Source: Cephalopachus bancanus
Lineage: Eukaryota; Chordata; Mammalia; Primates; Tarsiidae
Assembly: GCA_027257055.1 (NCBI GenBank)
Contig: JAPVLO010000570.1
Location: 1,006,001 to 1,070,000, forward strand
DNA: 64,000 bases
Reading direction: 5' to 3'
Of the stretch, positions 48,983-60,227 are shown piece by piece. Both the position numbers and the translations under genes were made by a program. The notes beneath the pieces are model-generated. The model was not told the DNA's origin. It ran no database searches and worked only from the letters and a program-made list of their open reading frames with translations. Position 1 is the stretch's first letter; each line of letters opens with the position of its first letter.

Positions 48983-50815
48983 CAATGTCATCTTAACTCA
49001 TATTGCACAGTTCCAGAGTTATACTTTCTGTACTTGGTAGACACTACCAACTACCTATCACATACAGACAAGATATTCAGATATGAATGCTAGATAAACA
49101 GTTTAAAATGTAGATCTATTTAAAAGTTTCTGTCTAGACCACAGATTTAGAATTAGGAGTTATGGATAAATAGAAAAAAATGACACCACAGAAGTATGTG
49201 TGATAGCTAAGGGAAAATGTATAGTGAAAAAATTTAGAGGAACTAAGAATACATCTTGGAAAACATTTACATTTAGGGGATGCAAGGATAAAATTTAGAT
49301 TCTGTGTTAGTTTATAACAAAGAAATAGATAATTATCAATGGAATTATGTGCAGCCTAGGCTTTTAAGGAAAAAATTTGAGGAAATCCCTCAGGATATTA
49401 TGATTACCTGATGACTAGTGACTTTATCTGTAAAGTTAAAACATCCATGAAAGACACTCCTGTAATAGGTGAGAGAATGTTTACAGATTGAAAACAAGGA
49501 GTGAGTAGAGATGAATTTAAAGTGTAAGGGAAAATAAATATTGTTGGAGAAAAGTCTCAAATAAAATAGGATTAAGAGAATTGGATAAAAGATGAAAATA
49601 GGAGTTTTAGCAGAAGAGGATACTTATTGCTTTAATATAGGAAAAGATGGGTCAAAACAGAAATCTTAGGTAGGGAAAAATACGTTTTTTAGAATTGCTT
49701 TGCCTTATCAGTAAAAAAGAGGCATCTGCTGAAAATAATAAAGGGATGATGAGTTGGGGGGCTTAAAGAGTAGAAAATGTTTGAACAGCTGCTTTGTGAA
49801 ATGTAAGAGGGAGTCAACATTGATAAATACAAGGATTGCCGAGCAGCAGGGACAGTTCAGCTGATATTAGACAATGTGAAACTGCAGCAGATCCAATGAG
49901 CATCGTTTCAGGAATTTCTGTTGCAATGCTTCACAGTTCAGAAATGGGAGTTGAGAAAGTAGAGTGGGAGTTCACTCAAGGTGGAGAAATGACATTTTAT
50001 AGACAATAAATGATCAGGAGGATGCTAACAAAAGAATCACTGAAATAATTGGCCGTGTTCATGTAAAATCAGATGATCAAAATTCAACTGAGAAAATTGA
50101 AAGAAGCTAAATATTTAAGAAAATGTGGGTCACATACATCTATGTGCGAGAGAATAAAAGCAGATATGTGTTTGAGGTACAAAGAGGGAATTTCAGAACT
50201 GGAGAACTTGGAGAAAATTGTTTCTGAGTAATGAAACCTAGTGGTGAGTGACCAAAGTGAAGTAGAGAAAAGGGTCACTAAAGATAAGGAGCCTAAGGAA
50301 TCATAATGTCATAAAACAACATCATTGTGCTGCAACAACAACAAAAAAATTTCACAGCTTTATAACTCTGGATTCCATTTGTCTATGCCTTTGGCCACCA
50401 GAAAAAATATTTCCTCTGGAGAGCTAGGTTGACCTTAGGTATTTTGCTAGTCGTATTATGTATGACCATTAAACTTCAAACATTTCCTGCTATAAGAATA
50501 CATAAAAGTTCTTGTACTATGTATCTATACTTTTTGGTCATAGTTATCACAGATTTAAGGAAATATTTTCTGCCTTCAAATAACACATAATCTTGTGGAA
50601 AAGACACACATATAATAAATCCTAAGATAAGAGAAAAGAAGATAGATAAGGTAAGGTATGATAAGATAAGATAATAGAAGGTACCCTCCAATAAGCAGAA
50701 TTATCTTTTGGAGGGCAGGCGTCTTGTAGTAGGAATTCCCCCACAAGGTAAGTGTTCTAGGAACTGATCATATCAGTGTACCAGCTAGCATTGTTGTAAA
50801 GAGACAATCTGAGGA
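48983..50815. other. Intergenic stretch
   Basis: No gene. A purine-rich stretch (49380-50270) has the texture of a very old repeat but no phrase I can assign. A short imperfect GATAA repeat lies near 50641-50675. Confidence 0.45.
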
Positions 50816-51235
50816 AAAAATGTTTCAAGTTGTGGGCAATAGGAGGCTGGTTCTTCCACCGTGACAATGCTCCTGCCCACACCACACTAACTGTTCAGCA
50901 GTTTTTGATCAAAAATGGTATGACCTCCATGCCCCACTTTCACTATTCACTTGATCTCACCCCTAACTACGTTTTTTATTTGTTTCCCCAGATGTAAAAA
51001 GTCCTCAAAAGGAAATATTTTGCCAATGTGGGGAAGGTAAAACAAAAAACAGAAGAAACACTAAAAGGTATCAAAATTGATGAGTTCAAAAACTATTGAG
51101 CAGTGGGAAAAGCATCTGAATAGGTGTGTTGCATCAGAGAGTACTTTGAATTTGACTAAAGTTTAAACATGTAAAAATAAAAACAATTTTTTATAAAAAA
51201 ATTCTGGTTTATTGGGTCTCCCCTTATAATACATT
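50816..51235 (+). pseudogene. Mariner-type transposase remnant (3' part)
   Basis: The plus strand near 50852-50965 translates GWFFHRDNAPAHT, then HFHYSLDLTPNY, matching the DD34D catalytic core of mariner transposases. The second catalytic Asp (HRDN) is present. The third, expected 35 residues on, is Tyr. Downstream codons, after stops, keep a family-like ASES text (near 51130-51140). At 51203-51228 TTTATTGGGTCTCCCCTTAT resembles a terminal inverted repeat. The 5' half and left terminus were not found. This is an ancient cut-and-paste element, dead. Confidence 0.8.
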
Positions 51236-51978
51236 ATGATAGTAATATAATATAACATATATTTGCTCACAAATATTATGCTCACAGTTTTATAGACCTT
51301 CAAAATGTATTTAATTTGTAGAATCTTCAGTAGCCCCTTCACTTGCTTCCTCAATGAAATAACACTGAACCCCTTGTGTGTAAAATAAATCTTGGCATCA
51401 AGATTTTCAGTCATAAGTTATGGCAATCTCATATGTTGTATATGCCTACCAAAGCTATTATTATTATAAAATTCTGAAAAGTGGCACTAACATACTTTTT
51501 CTACAAATACCCTTCTAAAAACTAATTTTGAATTACTTTTAAATTAAAATTATAATTTTAAAATTAGGGACAGTTCACAAATTATAAAAAATATGTACTT
51601 ATTTAGGACAAGTGATTATCTATACATGCATAAACTATATATAACCTAAAAAAATCTGATCCTCATTTACAGTATTTACCAGTCCCATACATCTGTTCTT
51701 TCTTATTCAATTTTTTCAAGAAATTAAGAAAACGGAAACATTCTTTTTTCAAAATGAAATCACTAAGGCTACTTGAATATAGTAACTTGGTAGTGACTTG
51801 GAACTTCTTATTTGAAAGTATTGCTTCATTTTTGTTCAAGGTCAAGAATTGAAGTATAACAGCAATTTAGTATTTATTATGTGCTTATTACCAGGAAATA
51901 CTAAATGATAAGGCATAATTAACCAATTCAAAGCATGTACAGTAATAAGCAAACAGTTAAAAACTTACTCCATAAAAT
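51236..51978. other. Intergenic stretch
   Basis: No gene or named repeat; AT-rich. Confidence 0.5.
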
Positions 51979-52160
51979 ACTGGTTCTCAGATGCAACTGT
52001 ACATCAGAATCACTTAAAGAACTTTTGAATATATATTACTGGGTTTTACTCCATATCTACTCAAATTAGATGCCCTAGCAATGGAGTTCTAAGCATCTAT
52101 TTTAATAAGCACTCTTGCTGATTTTAATGTCATCCATGGGCTGGTGCTTTGTGGAGATGT
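51979..52160 (+). repeat. MER5-like hAT DNA transposon remnant
   Basis: ACTGGTTCTCAGATGCAACT, GTACATCAGAATCACTTAAAG, then TTACTGGGTTTTACTCC and a decayed downstream half match the non-autonomous hAT-Charlie element MER5A/B in order. The left terminus is good, the right end indistinct. Confidence 0.75.
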
Positions 52161-52868
52161 TATCCAAAATTGGGTTCATTTTAAATACACCCTCAGTCTC
52201 AGTGTAGCAATGATTTATTTCACAGTATCTCTGATCTTCTGGCATCTGATTGCAAACTTCTAGCATTGCTTTGGGAAGGATGCCATGATCTGCCATACAA
52301 AAGATATTTTTGTAAATAACAACTATTTGAGATATAATTAACATACCATAAAATTCTGTTTTAAAAATTAACAATCCAGTGACATTTAAATTCATAAAGC
52401 TGTGCAAACATCACAACTATTTGTAGGTTGGGTTATTAATGTTTTTATTGTAGAGTTGAATAGTTCATATATTCTGATATGTCTTTCATGAGATAAATGA
52501 TTTACAACTATTTTCTCCTATATCTTGTTATACTTCTGATAGTATTAGTGCTGTTTGCAGCACAAAAGGTTCTTTTTTTTTTTGAATGGCTATTAATTTT
52601 TTTTCTTTTAATTTTTATTTTGAAATTGTGGGGAACAATTCAGAGTTAGGTATACAAATGGCATTGTGCAGGTGCCTTTATTGATGAGGTGTGCTCCCCC
52701 TTCCACAGGTGGATATTGACTACTGTCAATCCCAGCTACCCACCCCCCACCACACTTCCTGCAGTTTCTTGCTACTTTCAATCCCTTTCCTACAGTAATA
52801 TGGTAGGTGTTCAAGGTACACTTATGAGTGAGGACAAGTGACACTTATCTCTTCGTTTCTGTGAGAGA

Positions 52869-55800
52869 TTATTCAGTATTACAAGCTCTAATTCCATCCA
52901 CATTGCTACGAAGTTCATGATTTTGTTCTTCTTTATGGCTGAGTAATATTCCATTGCATATATGTACCACATTTTTTATCCAGGCCTCTTTTGATGGGCA
53001 GCACGGTTGGTTCCATGTCCTTGCTATTGTGAACAATGCTGGGATAAACATACGTGTGCAGGTATCTTTTTGATAGAGTGACCTGAGTTCTTCCGGGTAT
53101 ATTCCCAGTAGGGGAATTGCGGGATCATATGGGAGGTAAATTTTTAGGAGTTTTAGGAATCTCCACACTGATTTCCACAGAGGCTGTACTAGTTTACACT
53201 CCCACCAACAGTGTAGAAGTGTTCCCTTTTCACCACATCCTACCCAGCATCTGATGTTTTTTGAGTTATTGATGATAGCCATCCTGACTGTATTGTTTTG
53301 GCTATTCGTGGTCATTTATGTTTCCATATGAATTCCTGTATTATTTTTTCTAGGTCTGAAAAGAATGTTGCTGGTAATTTGAAGGGTATTGTATTAAATC
53401 TGTAGATTGCCTTAGGTAAAATGGACATCTTAACAATGTTGGTTCTTCCAATCTATGAGCATGGAATATATTTCCACTAGTTTGTGTCACCTTTGATTTC
53501 TTTGAGCAGTGTTTTGTAGTTTTCATTGTAAGGGTCTAAATTTTACATCTCTGGTAAGATGGATGCCAAGTTATTTCGTTGTTTTTGTGGCTATTATAAA
53601 TGGAATTGAGCTTTTTATTTGAGTTTCTGTTTGTTTATTATTGGTGTATAGAAATGCGATTGTCTTTTGTACATTTATTTTATACTCTAAGACTTTGCCA
53701 AAGTCCTTTATCAGTGCCAAGAGGTTTTTGGAAGATTCTCTTGGGTTTTTGAGGTATACAATCATGTCATCTGCAAAGAGATATAACTTGACTTCTTCTT
53801 TTCCAATCTGGATACCCCTGATCACCTTCTCTTCTGTGATTGCTCTAGCCAGGACTTCCAAAACTATGTTGAACAGGAGGACTTCCAAAACTATGTTAAA
53901 CAGGAGGGGTGAGAGTGGACATCGTTGTCTTGTTCCAGTTTTCAGTGAAAATTGTTCCAATTTTTGTCTGTTTGTATGCTGGCTGTGGGTTTCTCATAGA
54001 TGGCTTTTATTATTTTGAGGTAGGTTCCAAGTATGCCTAGATGTTCAAGGGTTTTTATCAGGAGAGGGTGCTGGATTTTATCAAAAACTTTTTCTGCATC
54101 TAATGATATAATCATGTGGTTTTGGTTTTTATATCTGTTGATGTATTTAATTACGTTTATGGTCTTACAAATGTTGAACCAGCCTTGGATCCCAGGGATG
54201 AAGCCTACTTGGTCATGATGGATGATTTTTGAGATGTGGTGTTGTCTCCGGTTTGCTGTGATCTTGTTGAGAATTTTAGCATCTATGTTCATCAAAGACA
54301 TTAGCCTGTTGTTCCCTTTCTTTGTTGGGTCTTTTCCTGGCTTGGGTATCAATGTGATGTTAGCTTCATAAAATGATTTGGGAAGAGCGCCATCTTTCTC
54401 AATTGTCCGAAATACTTTCAATAGGATTGGTATCAGTTCCTCCTTGTATGTTTTGTAGAATTCTGCTGGAAAGTCATATGGTCCAGGGCTTTTTTTGCCA
54501 GTAGTTTTCTTATGATATAATCAATTTCCTTGATAGTTATTGGTCTATTTAGAGTCTCAGTGTCTTCTTGTTTCAACATAGGGAGATTGTGTAACGTCAG
54601 AAAGTCCTCCATTTGCTTTAGGTTTTCAAGTTTGTTTCCATAAAATTGTACATAGTAGTCTCTAATAATCTTTTGTATTTCTTTCAGGTCAGTTGTGATG
54701 TCACCTTTTGTGTTTCTGATTGAGTTTATTTTTGTTTTTTCTCTCTTTTTCTTGGTCAGTCTGGTTAGGGTACCATCTATCTTGTTTATCCTTTCAAAGA
54801 ACCAGCTTTTTGTTTCATTTATTTTTTGTATTATCTTTTTGTCTTCAATATCCTGGATTTGGGCTTTTATTTTGGTGATCTGAATTCTTCTGCTGAAGTT
54901 AGGGTTTTGGTGGTCTTGCATTTTCAGCTTCTTTAGATGACTTGTTAGGCTGTTAACTTGTGATCTTTCCATTTTCTTCATGTGTGTTTGTAAAGATATG
55001 ATTTCCCCTCTAACTACAGTTTTCATGGCATCTCAGAGGTTTTGGAAAGAAGTTTCTTTATTTTCATTTGTTTCCAGGTACCTTTTAATCTCTGTTTTGA
55101 TTTCATCATTGACCCAGAAGTTTCTTAGCATCATACTGTTTAGTGTCCATATCTTTGTGGGTTTTGTTGGAACTTAGTTGATGTTGATATTTATTTTTAT
55201 TCCACTGTTGTCTGAGAAGGTGCATGGCAAAATTTCAGTCTTATGAAATTTGCTTATGTTTGACTTATAGCCAATGATGTGGTCAATTTTTGGAGTACGT
55301 TCCATGTGGTGATGAGTAGAATGTATACTCCGTGATCTTTGGGTGGAGTGTTCTGTAGGTATCAATTAGGTTCATTTGTTCAAGAGTCTTATTGAGGTTC
55401 TGGATCTCCTTGCTTATTTTTTGCTTTGATAATCTGTCCAGGGTTCTGAGTGGGGTATTAAAGTCCTCAGCTATGATAATGTTAGAATCAATCTCTTTTT
55501 TAAGTTTCCATACAAGCTTCTTTATGAACTTTGGTGCTCCTTTTTTGGGTGCATATATATTTAGGATGGCTATTTCTTGTTGATGGATTGAACCTTTTAT
55601 CATTATATCGTGACCTTCTTCATTCTTTTTAATTTTTGATGGCTTAAAGTGTATTTTGTCTGAGATTAAATTTGCAACTCCAGCTTTCTTTGTGTTTCCA
55701 TTTGCCTGAAATTTTGCTTTACATCCTTTTACTTTGAGTCTGTGAGTGTCCTTTCTGGTGAGATGAGTCTCTTGGAGATAATATATTGTTGCCTCATATT

Positions 55801-55900
55801 TTATCCATTTTGTCATTCGATGTCTTTTTGGTGGTGCATTTAGCCCATTCACATTCACGCTAATTATTTAAATGTGAGAGTTTAATCCCTGTCATGAGGT
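52869..55900 (-). pseudogene. L1 ORF2 of copy C, broken and internally deleted
   Basis: From N- to C-terminus: an endonuclease frame (55858-55283) with NVNGLNAPPKRHRM, YYLQETHLT with the catalytic Glu, and AEDFNTPL; a linker/RT frame (55026-54433); an RT frame (54421-53942) with [12 protein letters not shown] and HDQVGFIPG; a frame 53960-53571 with [14 protein letters not shown] and intact [14 protein letters not shown]; and the C-terminal frame 53315-52869 with [16 protein letters not shown], the cysteine-rich region. A deletion joins SKNIR-type text to the RT thumb at about 53297. A 27-bp tandem duplication repeats [10 protein letters not shown]. Confidence 0.9.
53848..53905 (-). repeat. 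27-bp tandem duplication in L1 RT
   Basis: The plus strand repeats GGACTTCCAAAACTATGTTGAACAGGA-type text twice with one mismatch, adding nine codons so that the frame stays open. Confidence 0.88.
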
Positions 55901-56142
55901 TCTTATAGGGTTGTTGTACCTGTTTGTTTGCTGTCTTTCTTTTGAATTTTGGGTTGATTCATATGTGTTTTCAATCGTTTTCCTGCACTCTTGTGAAGAA
56001 TGTTGTTCTTTTTTCCCTTTCTTCTGTTTAATACTTTCTTAAGTGTTTCTTGCAGGGCTGGTGTAGAGGCAGCCTAAGATTTTAGGGATTGAATGTCTGG
56101 GAAAGATTTTAAATCTTCCTCACTGATCAAGCTTGGTTTTAA
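55901..56142 (-). pseudogene. L1 ORF1 C-terminal end, beyond the LTR
   Basis: Minus strand reads ISEEDLKSFPDIQSLKS, a stop, then ASTPALQETLKKVLNRRKGKK: the last part of ORF1, cut off from the rest by the LTR. The stop and the missing junction show that ORF1 cannot be completed. Confidence 0.75.
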
Positions 56143-57095
56143 TGCTGGGGTCCTGCTCCTACAGAGTCCCGAGATTCCCAGATGTGGAGATGGTGTCAGT
56201 GATTGTGAGAAAGAGAGAGAGAGGGAAAGAGGCTGGACTCCTGTCTAGTGCAGAAGCCATTTATTGGAAATTACAATGGGTCTTTTATCCTAAAATTTTG
56301 CACAGTCAGTCTCACATGTCTTTCATGTGAACACAAAGCCAGGTGCGTGAGGGGTGTCCCCCACCCAACAGATGTTCTTTCAGGTAAGAGGAAGAAAATC
56401 CCATAACAGATGTTAACCTTAATCCATGACTGCCTATCCTATAAACTTTTTTCATCCTATGCTAGTTTATACTAATACCAAGTTAAACGATAACCTAAAA
56501 GTCCCATAACAAATACTAACCTTAATCTGTGACTGACCTATCCTATAAATCTTTTTCATCCTATGCTGATTTATACTAATACCAAGTTAAATGATTCTAT
56601 AGAAACTTAAATACTTTACAACCTACAGTGGCCCATTCCAGAATGTTTGGAATGTAGCCCAGTCCAAAGTTCACCTGCAAGTAACCTAGCCACATTCTTT
56701 CAAAAAAAATGGCTCTCTAAACTTATATTTCTAAAACTATATTCTACAATTTACACCTTATTCAACTTCAATAAATCCTAAAATCACAACCCAGAAGCCT
56801 GTGACCAGTACTAAGGCTCTTAGATGTGACCCGAGTTTGAACTGTAAGTTGTGTGAAAGCCAAACCCGCAGTTTGTGGAAGAATGGGAACAATGAGCCTC
56901 TAAAGTTAGCTTGTGTTCATCCCGGTCTCAGAGTTTTTATGTTTGAGCTTACAGGAGCTTTTTCTGGTTATAGCACTAAGTAGAAAGGGAGAGAAAATGG
57001 GGTCAACAGCTCCCAGATGCATCTTAGTGGTCTCAGGGTCAACGACCCTTCCTGATCCCTAACGCTCAGTGGGCTTCTGTGGCCAGCTCCCAACA
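56143..57095 (-). mobile_element. Solo LTR inside L1 ORF1
   Basis: About 953 bp unlike L1, bounded by TGCTGGGG and CTCCCAACA, an imperfect inverted repeat starting TG and ending CA. Flanks TTTTAA and GTTTAG are a poor 6-bp target duplication. On the minus strand GGATAAAAG (about 56289-56281) is followed by AATAAA (56265-56260), the same compact order as in the 5' LTR at 4920. It contains a 103-bp tandem duplication. No internal retroviral sequence is present, so it is a solo LTR. Whether it and the provirus are the same family is open; I saw no direct base similarity. Confidence 0.72.
56400..56605. repeat. 103-bp tandem duplication in the solo LTR
   Basis: Two copies starting CCCATAACAGATG and CCCATAACAAATA (56400 and 56503), both containing CTTAATC, CATCCTATGCT and ACTAATACCAAGTTAAA. 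About ten differences between them, so the duplication is old. Its place upstream of the TATA-like box suggests a duplicated U3 enhancer. Confidence 0.88.
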
Positions 57096-57900
57096 GTTTA
57101 GCTGGGTAGATTATTCTTGGTAAAAATTGATTACCTTTGAGGACTTTGAAGATTGGGTTCCAAGCTCTCCTTGCCTGAAGGGTTTCTGTAGATAAATCTG
57201 CTGCTATTCTAATTGGTCTTCCCTGGTATGTAGTCTGACCTTTTTCTCTTGCTGCCTTTAGGGTTTTTTCTTTTATACCTACTTTGTTTAAGTGAATTAT
57301 TATGTGTCTGGGAGTTGATCTTCTTATTTGTTGTCTTGCAGGGTTTCTCTGAATCTCTTGTGTTTGAATTTTTGTATCACTGTTGAGATGTGGGAAGTTT
57401 TCTTGAATAATTTCATGGAATGTTTGTTCCAGGGATGTCTCTGTCTCTTTTTCTGCCTCAGGAAGTCCAATTACACTTAGGTTCAGTCTCTTGTAGCAAT
57501 TGCTCATCTCTTGAAGTTTTTGTTCTGTCTTTTTAAGCTTCTTTTTTATGGTTTGTACAGTTTGGGTTAGTTCTGTATTTTGGTCTTCAAGCTCTGAGAT
57601 TCTTTCTTCTGCTTGGTTAATTCTGCTTTCCATGCTTATTAGTTTGTTATTTATTTCAATCACAGTATTCTTTACTGCTGGTATCTCCATTATCAACTCC
57701 TTCTTATTTTCCTCTTGTTTCTTCTCAATTCTTTTTATTCTCTCTATTAGTGTCATGATGTCTGGGTTTGTAATATGTGACCAGTCATTCTGGGGGCTCT
57801 TCATTGTTGGCATTCTGATGTCTGTTTTCTCAGTGTCTGATCTCTTATGGTTTGTTTGAGACCCATATTTTCTTATGTTTTTCTTTTGGTCTTTCTTCAT
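56968..57900 (-). pseudogene. L1 ORF1 fused to LTR-encoded tail
   Basis: A 310-codon open frame starting at 57900. Residues about 1-40 are the N-terminal region. About 45-130 form a heptad coiled coil (LIERIKRIEKKQEENKK, ISMESRINQAEERISELE). About 131-225 form the RRM-like domain (NCYKRLNLSVIGLPEAEKE, RHIIIHLNKVGIKEKTLKA). About 226-268 are part of the C-terminal domain (YQGRPIRIAADLSTETLQ, RRAW). The LTR boundary at 57095 falls after RIIYPAKL, and the last 42 residues are LTR sequence. ORF1p normally continues about 60 residues further, so RNA binding is probably impaired. Confidence 0.88.
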
Positions 57901-59474
57901 TTGTGCAGATTTTCCTCCCCCCTCCTTCTTTAATTTTGTTGTTCAGGGGTGGTAGAGTTGCTTTTACTTCTGTTTGTTTGATCTCCTATTCTTCCTTGTA
58001 TGAATCCTCTAGCTTTGTTTACTTCTGGAGCTTGAATGTGGGTTGAGTGTTGTACTTTTTTTTTTTTTTTTGCAGTTTTGAGGGGGAGGCTGTGATTCAA
58101 AATCTATCTATAGATCACAGTATCCACCAACAGGTGTATGAATATCCTGGAACCTACTTCCCACTGCTTGCAATCTGTCCATGCAGTGGGGAAATACATT
58201 TACTCCCTGAAAACAAAATATAGTATGAGAAAGGAAAGGAATGGAACAGGGCAGGGTAGGAAGAAGAAGGTGGAAAGTGAAAAGAGTAAGAGGGAAAATA
58301 GACAAATGTACCAACTAATAAATGAAAAGAGACAAAGACAGAAAAGAGTAAGAAAAAACAAAAAACAAAACTAAACCATACAGACAATCATACAGACACA
58401 CAAGCCAATCAACCTCCTTGTGGATACTATTCCCTTATAGAAGCATGAAGTCTAAAGAATAAAAAAAAGTCAGTAAACGAACAGAGGCAAAGCAACTACT
58501 TAAATGCTATCAATAACAGTAAGAAAGAAAAAAGAGGAAAAAAACATAGATAAGTAAAACAAACATACAAAGAATACAAATAGAAAAAATAAAAACAAGG
58601 GAACCAAGCATGCTCTTAGCTCAGTTCTCTACATCCAGCTTCCTTTCATCTCTAATCTCTAGTTCTCACTGCAGGCTGGTAGAATCTGATGCCCCAGGCC
58701 TGCTGCAGGGGGAGATTTGATCAGATCTAAGCTCAAGCAACTTGCTGTCTGAGAAGTCTGCCATTCAATCTGAGCTGTGTCCGATCTAACATGGTAGAGG
58801 GGTATCTGTCTCTCCCAGTTTGATTTTATTACCTTAGATCTCAAGCTGGAGGCAGGTGTAGCTAGGCAGAGCCAGCGAACTGTTCTCTGATCCACCCACC
58901 TGGTCGAACTGGGGGAGAACTGAGTATGGGATAGCCGGGAGCTGCAGGTCGGTGTGGCACTGGGTGGCTCTGACAGGACGGATCTGTTCATCAGGCATGG
59001 GGGCCCAGAGCTCCCTGGGCTGGGGATTGAGAGTCACCTTGGGTGGGGCGGAGAGGGGGAGGGAGCAGCCACCAGAAGGAGCAGCAGCAGATGTGGGCTC
59101 TTTAGCAGTGCAGTGTGAGGAAAGAACTCTATGGCCACGAAGCTAGAGCCGATCCTGATGGGGCAGCAACTATGGGAGGGAGCAGCAATAGCAGAGGTGG
59201 CTGAGCCAGCAGTGCAGTGCATGGAACCAAGGGTCTCCAGCCAGCAGAACAAAGTGGCCAGGGGCATCGGAGGTGATGGCGGCTGCAGCAGTGAATAGAG
59301 CAGTGTGCAGGGCCTTTTTCTGTCAGCCCTCAGACCCGTGCAGTTGGTCAAAGAGCAGGCTGGCAGTAATGGGAGCAGGAGACACCAGGGGAAAGCAAGA
59401 GTTCCTATGGTCACTCAGTTTCACAGAGGCTCTTGCGGTTCAAGCTGCTCCTTCACCATCTTGCTGGAAGTCCC
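57901..59474 (-). promoter_or_regulatory. L1 copy C 5' UTR, GC-rich type
   Basis: About 1.57 kb. The L1 sense 5' end reads ACTTCCAGCAAGATGGTGAAG (minus strand from about 59472), with the AAGATGG core near the start. The outer 850 bases (58620-59474) are GC-rich and Gly/Pro/Ala-like in translation, with no visible similarity to the 5' UTRs of copies A and B except that core. The inner part (58200-58620) is A-rich on the plus strand, as in copy A. Confidence 0.7.
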
Positions 59475-59488
59475 CACAAAATGTTCTT

Positions 59489-59685
59489 AATTTTGATGAA
59501 ATACAATTTATCTATTTTTTCTTTTACTGCTTATATTTTTGATGTTATATTTAAGAAAATATTGTCTGTAACAAAGTCATAATTTAATTCTAGATTTTAC
59601 TCTAAGATTTTTACAGTTTTAGTGCTTATATTTAGCTATAAGATCCATTTTGAGTCCATTTTTTATATATAGTATAAAACAATTT
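59489..59685 (-). mobile_element. Old L1 ORF2 fragment, minus strand
   Basis: TAACAAAGTCATAATTTAATTC, then ATAAGATCCATTTTGAGTCC, resemble antisense old L1 ORF2. Weak but in the right order. Confidence 0.5.
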
Positions 59686-60227
59686 TTTTTTAATCTACAC
59701 AATTTTTAAATTTTCTTTATTTTGAAGATGTGGGGTACAATTCAGGGTTAGGTATACAAATGTTCATTATGAAGATGCCCTTATTGGTGAGGTGTACCCC
59801 ACCTTTCCCTGGCAGCTATCCTCAACTGTCAATACCACCCCCCCTTCCCCTGACAGTTCTCACTACTGCCAATCCCTTTCTTATATTATTATGATAATTG
59901 TTCAAGGTCTAATTATGAGTGAAAACATATGGTACTCTGTTTTGGTGATAGATCACTGAGTATGATAGTGTCTAAAATAAATTGACTTTCCACATGACCC
60001 AACAATCCTCCTATTGGGAATATACCCAGAGGAACTCAAGTCATTCTACCAAAAAGATACTTGCACACGCATGTTTGTTGCAGCTCTATTCACAATAGCA
60101 AAAACATGGAACCAACCATGCTGCCCTTCGAAGCTGGACTGGATTTTTAAAATGTGGTACACATGCACAATGGAATATTATGCAGCTGTAAAGAAGGACA
60201 AATACATGGACTTCGCAGCAACATTTT
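59686..60227. mobile_element. Young L1 with 5' inversion (twin priming)
   Basis: 59686-59972 is the reverse lineage-specific L1 3' end (GTGGGGTACAATTCAGGG near 59730). 59973-60227 continues on the plus strand as the ORF2 segment just upstream (AATTGACTTTCCACATGACC to GACTTCGCAGCAACA). The two segments are adjacent in a normal L1 but point in opposite directions here. That is the signature of twin priming. The plus-strand frame 60014-60241 (YPEELKSFYQKDTCTRMF) is ORF2 C-terminal coding sequence. Confidence 0.88.

Larger units (their letters stand above)
52575..59474 (-). mobile_element. Full-length L1 (copy C) split by a solo LTR
   Basis: 3' UTR from about 52600 (GTGGGGAACAATTCAGAG), ORF2 about 52880-55900, ORF1 about 55990-57900 interrupted by an LTR (56143-57095), and 5' UTR to 59474. 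Target duplication CACAAAAGGTTCTT (52561-52574) and CACAAAATGTTCTT (59475-59488), 13 of 14 identical. ORF2 lacks about 700 bp at 53297/53298. This is the best-preserved L1 here (FADD intact, ORF1 open to the LTR), yet defective. Confidence 0.93.

Noticed and set aside
58659..59542. Long frames on both strands rich in Pro, Ala, Gly and Ser
   Set aside because: They lie in the GC-rich 5' UTR of L1 copy C and overlap each other on both strands; no domain is recognisable.
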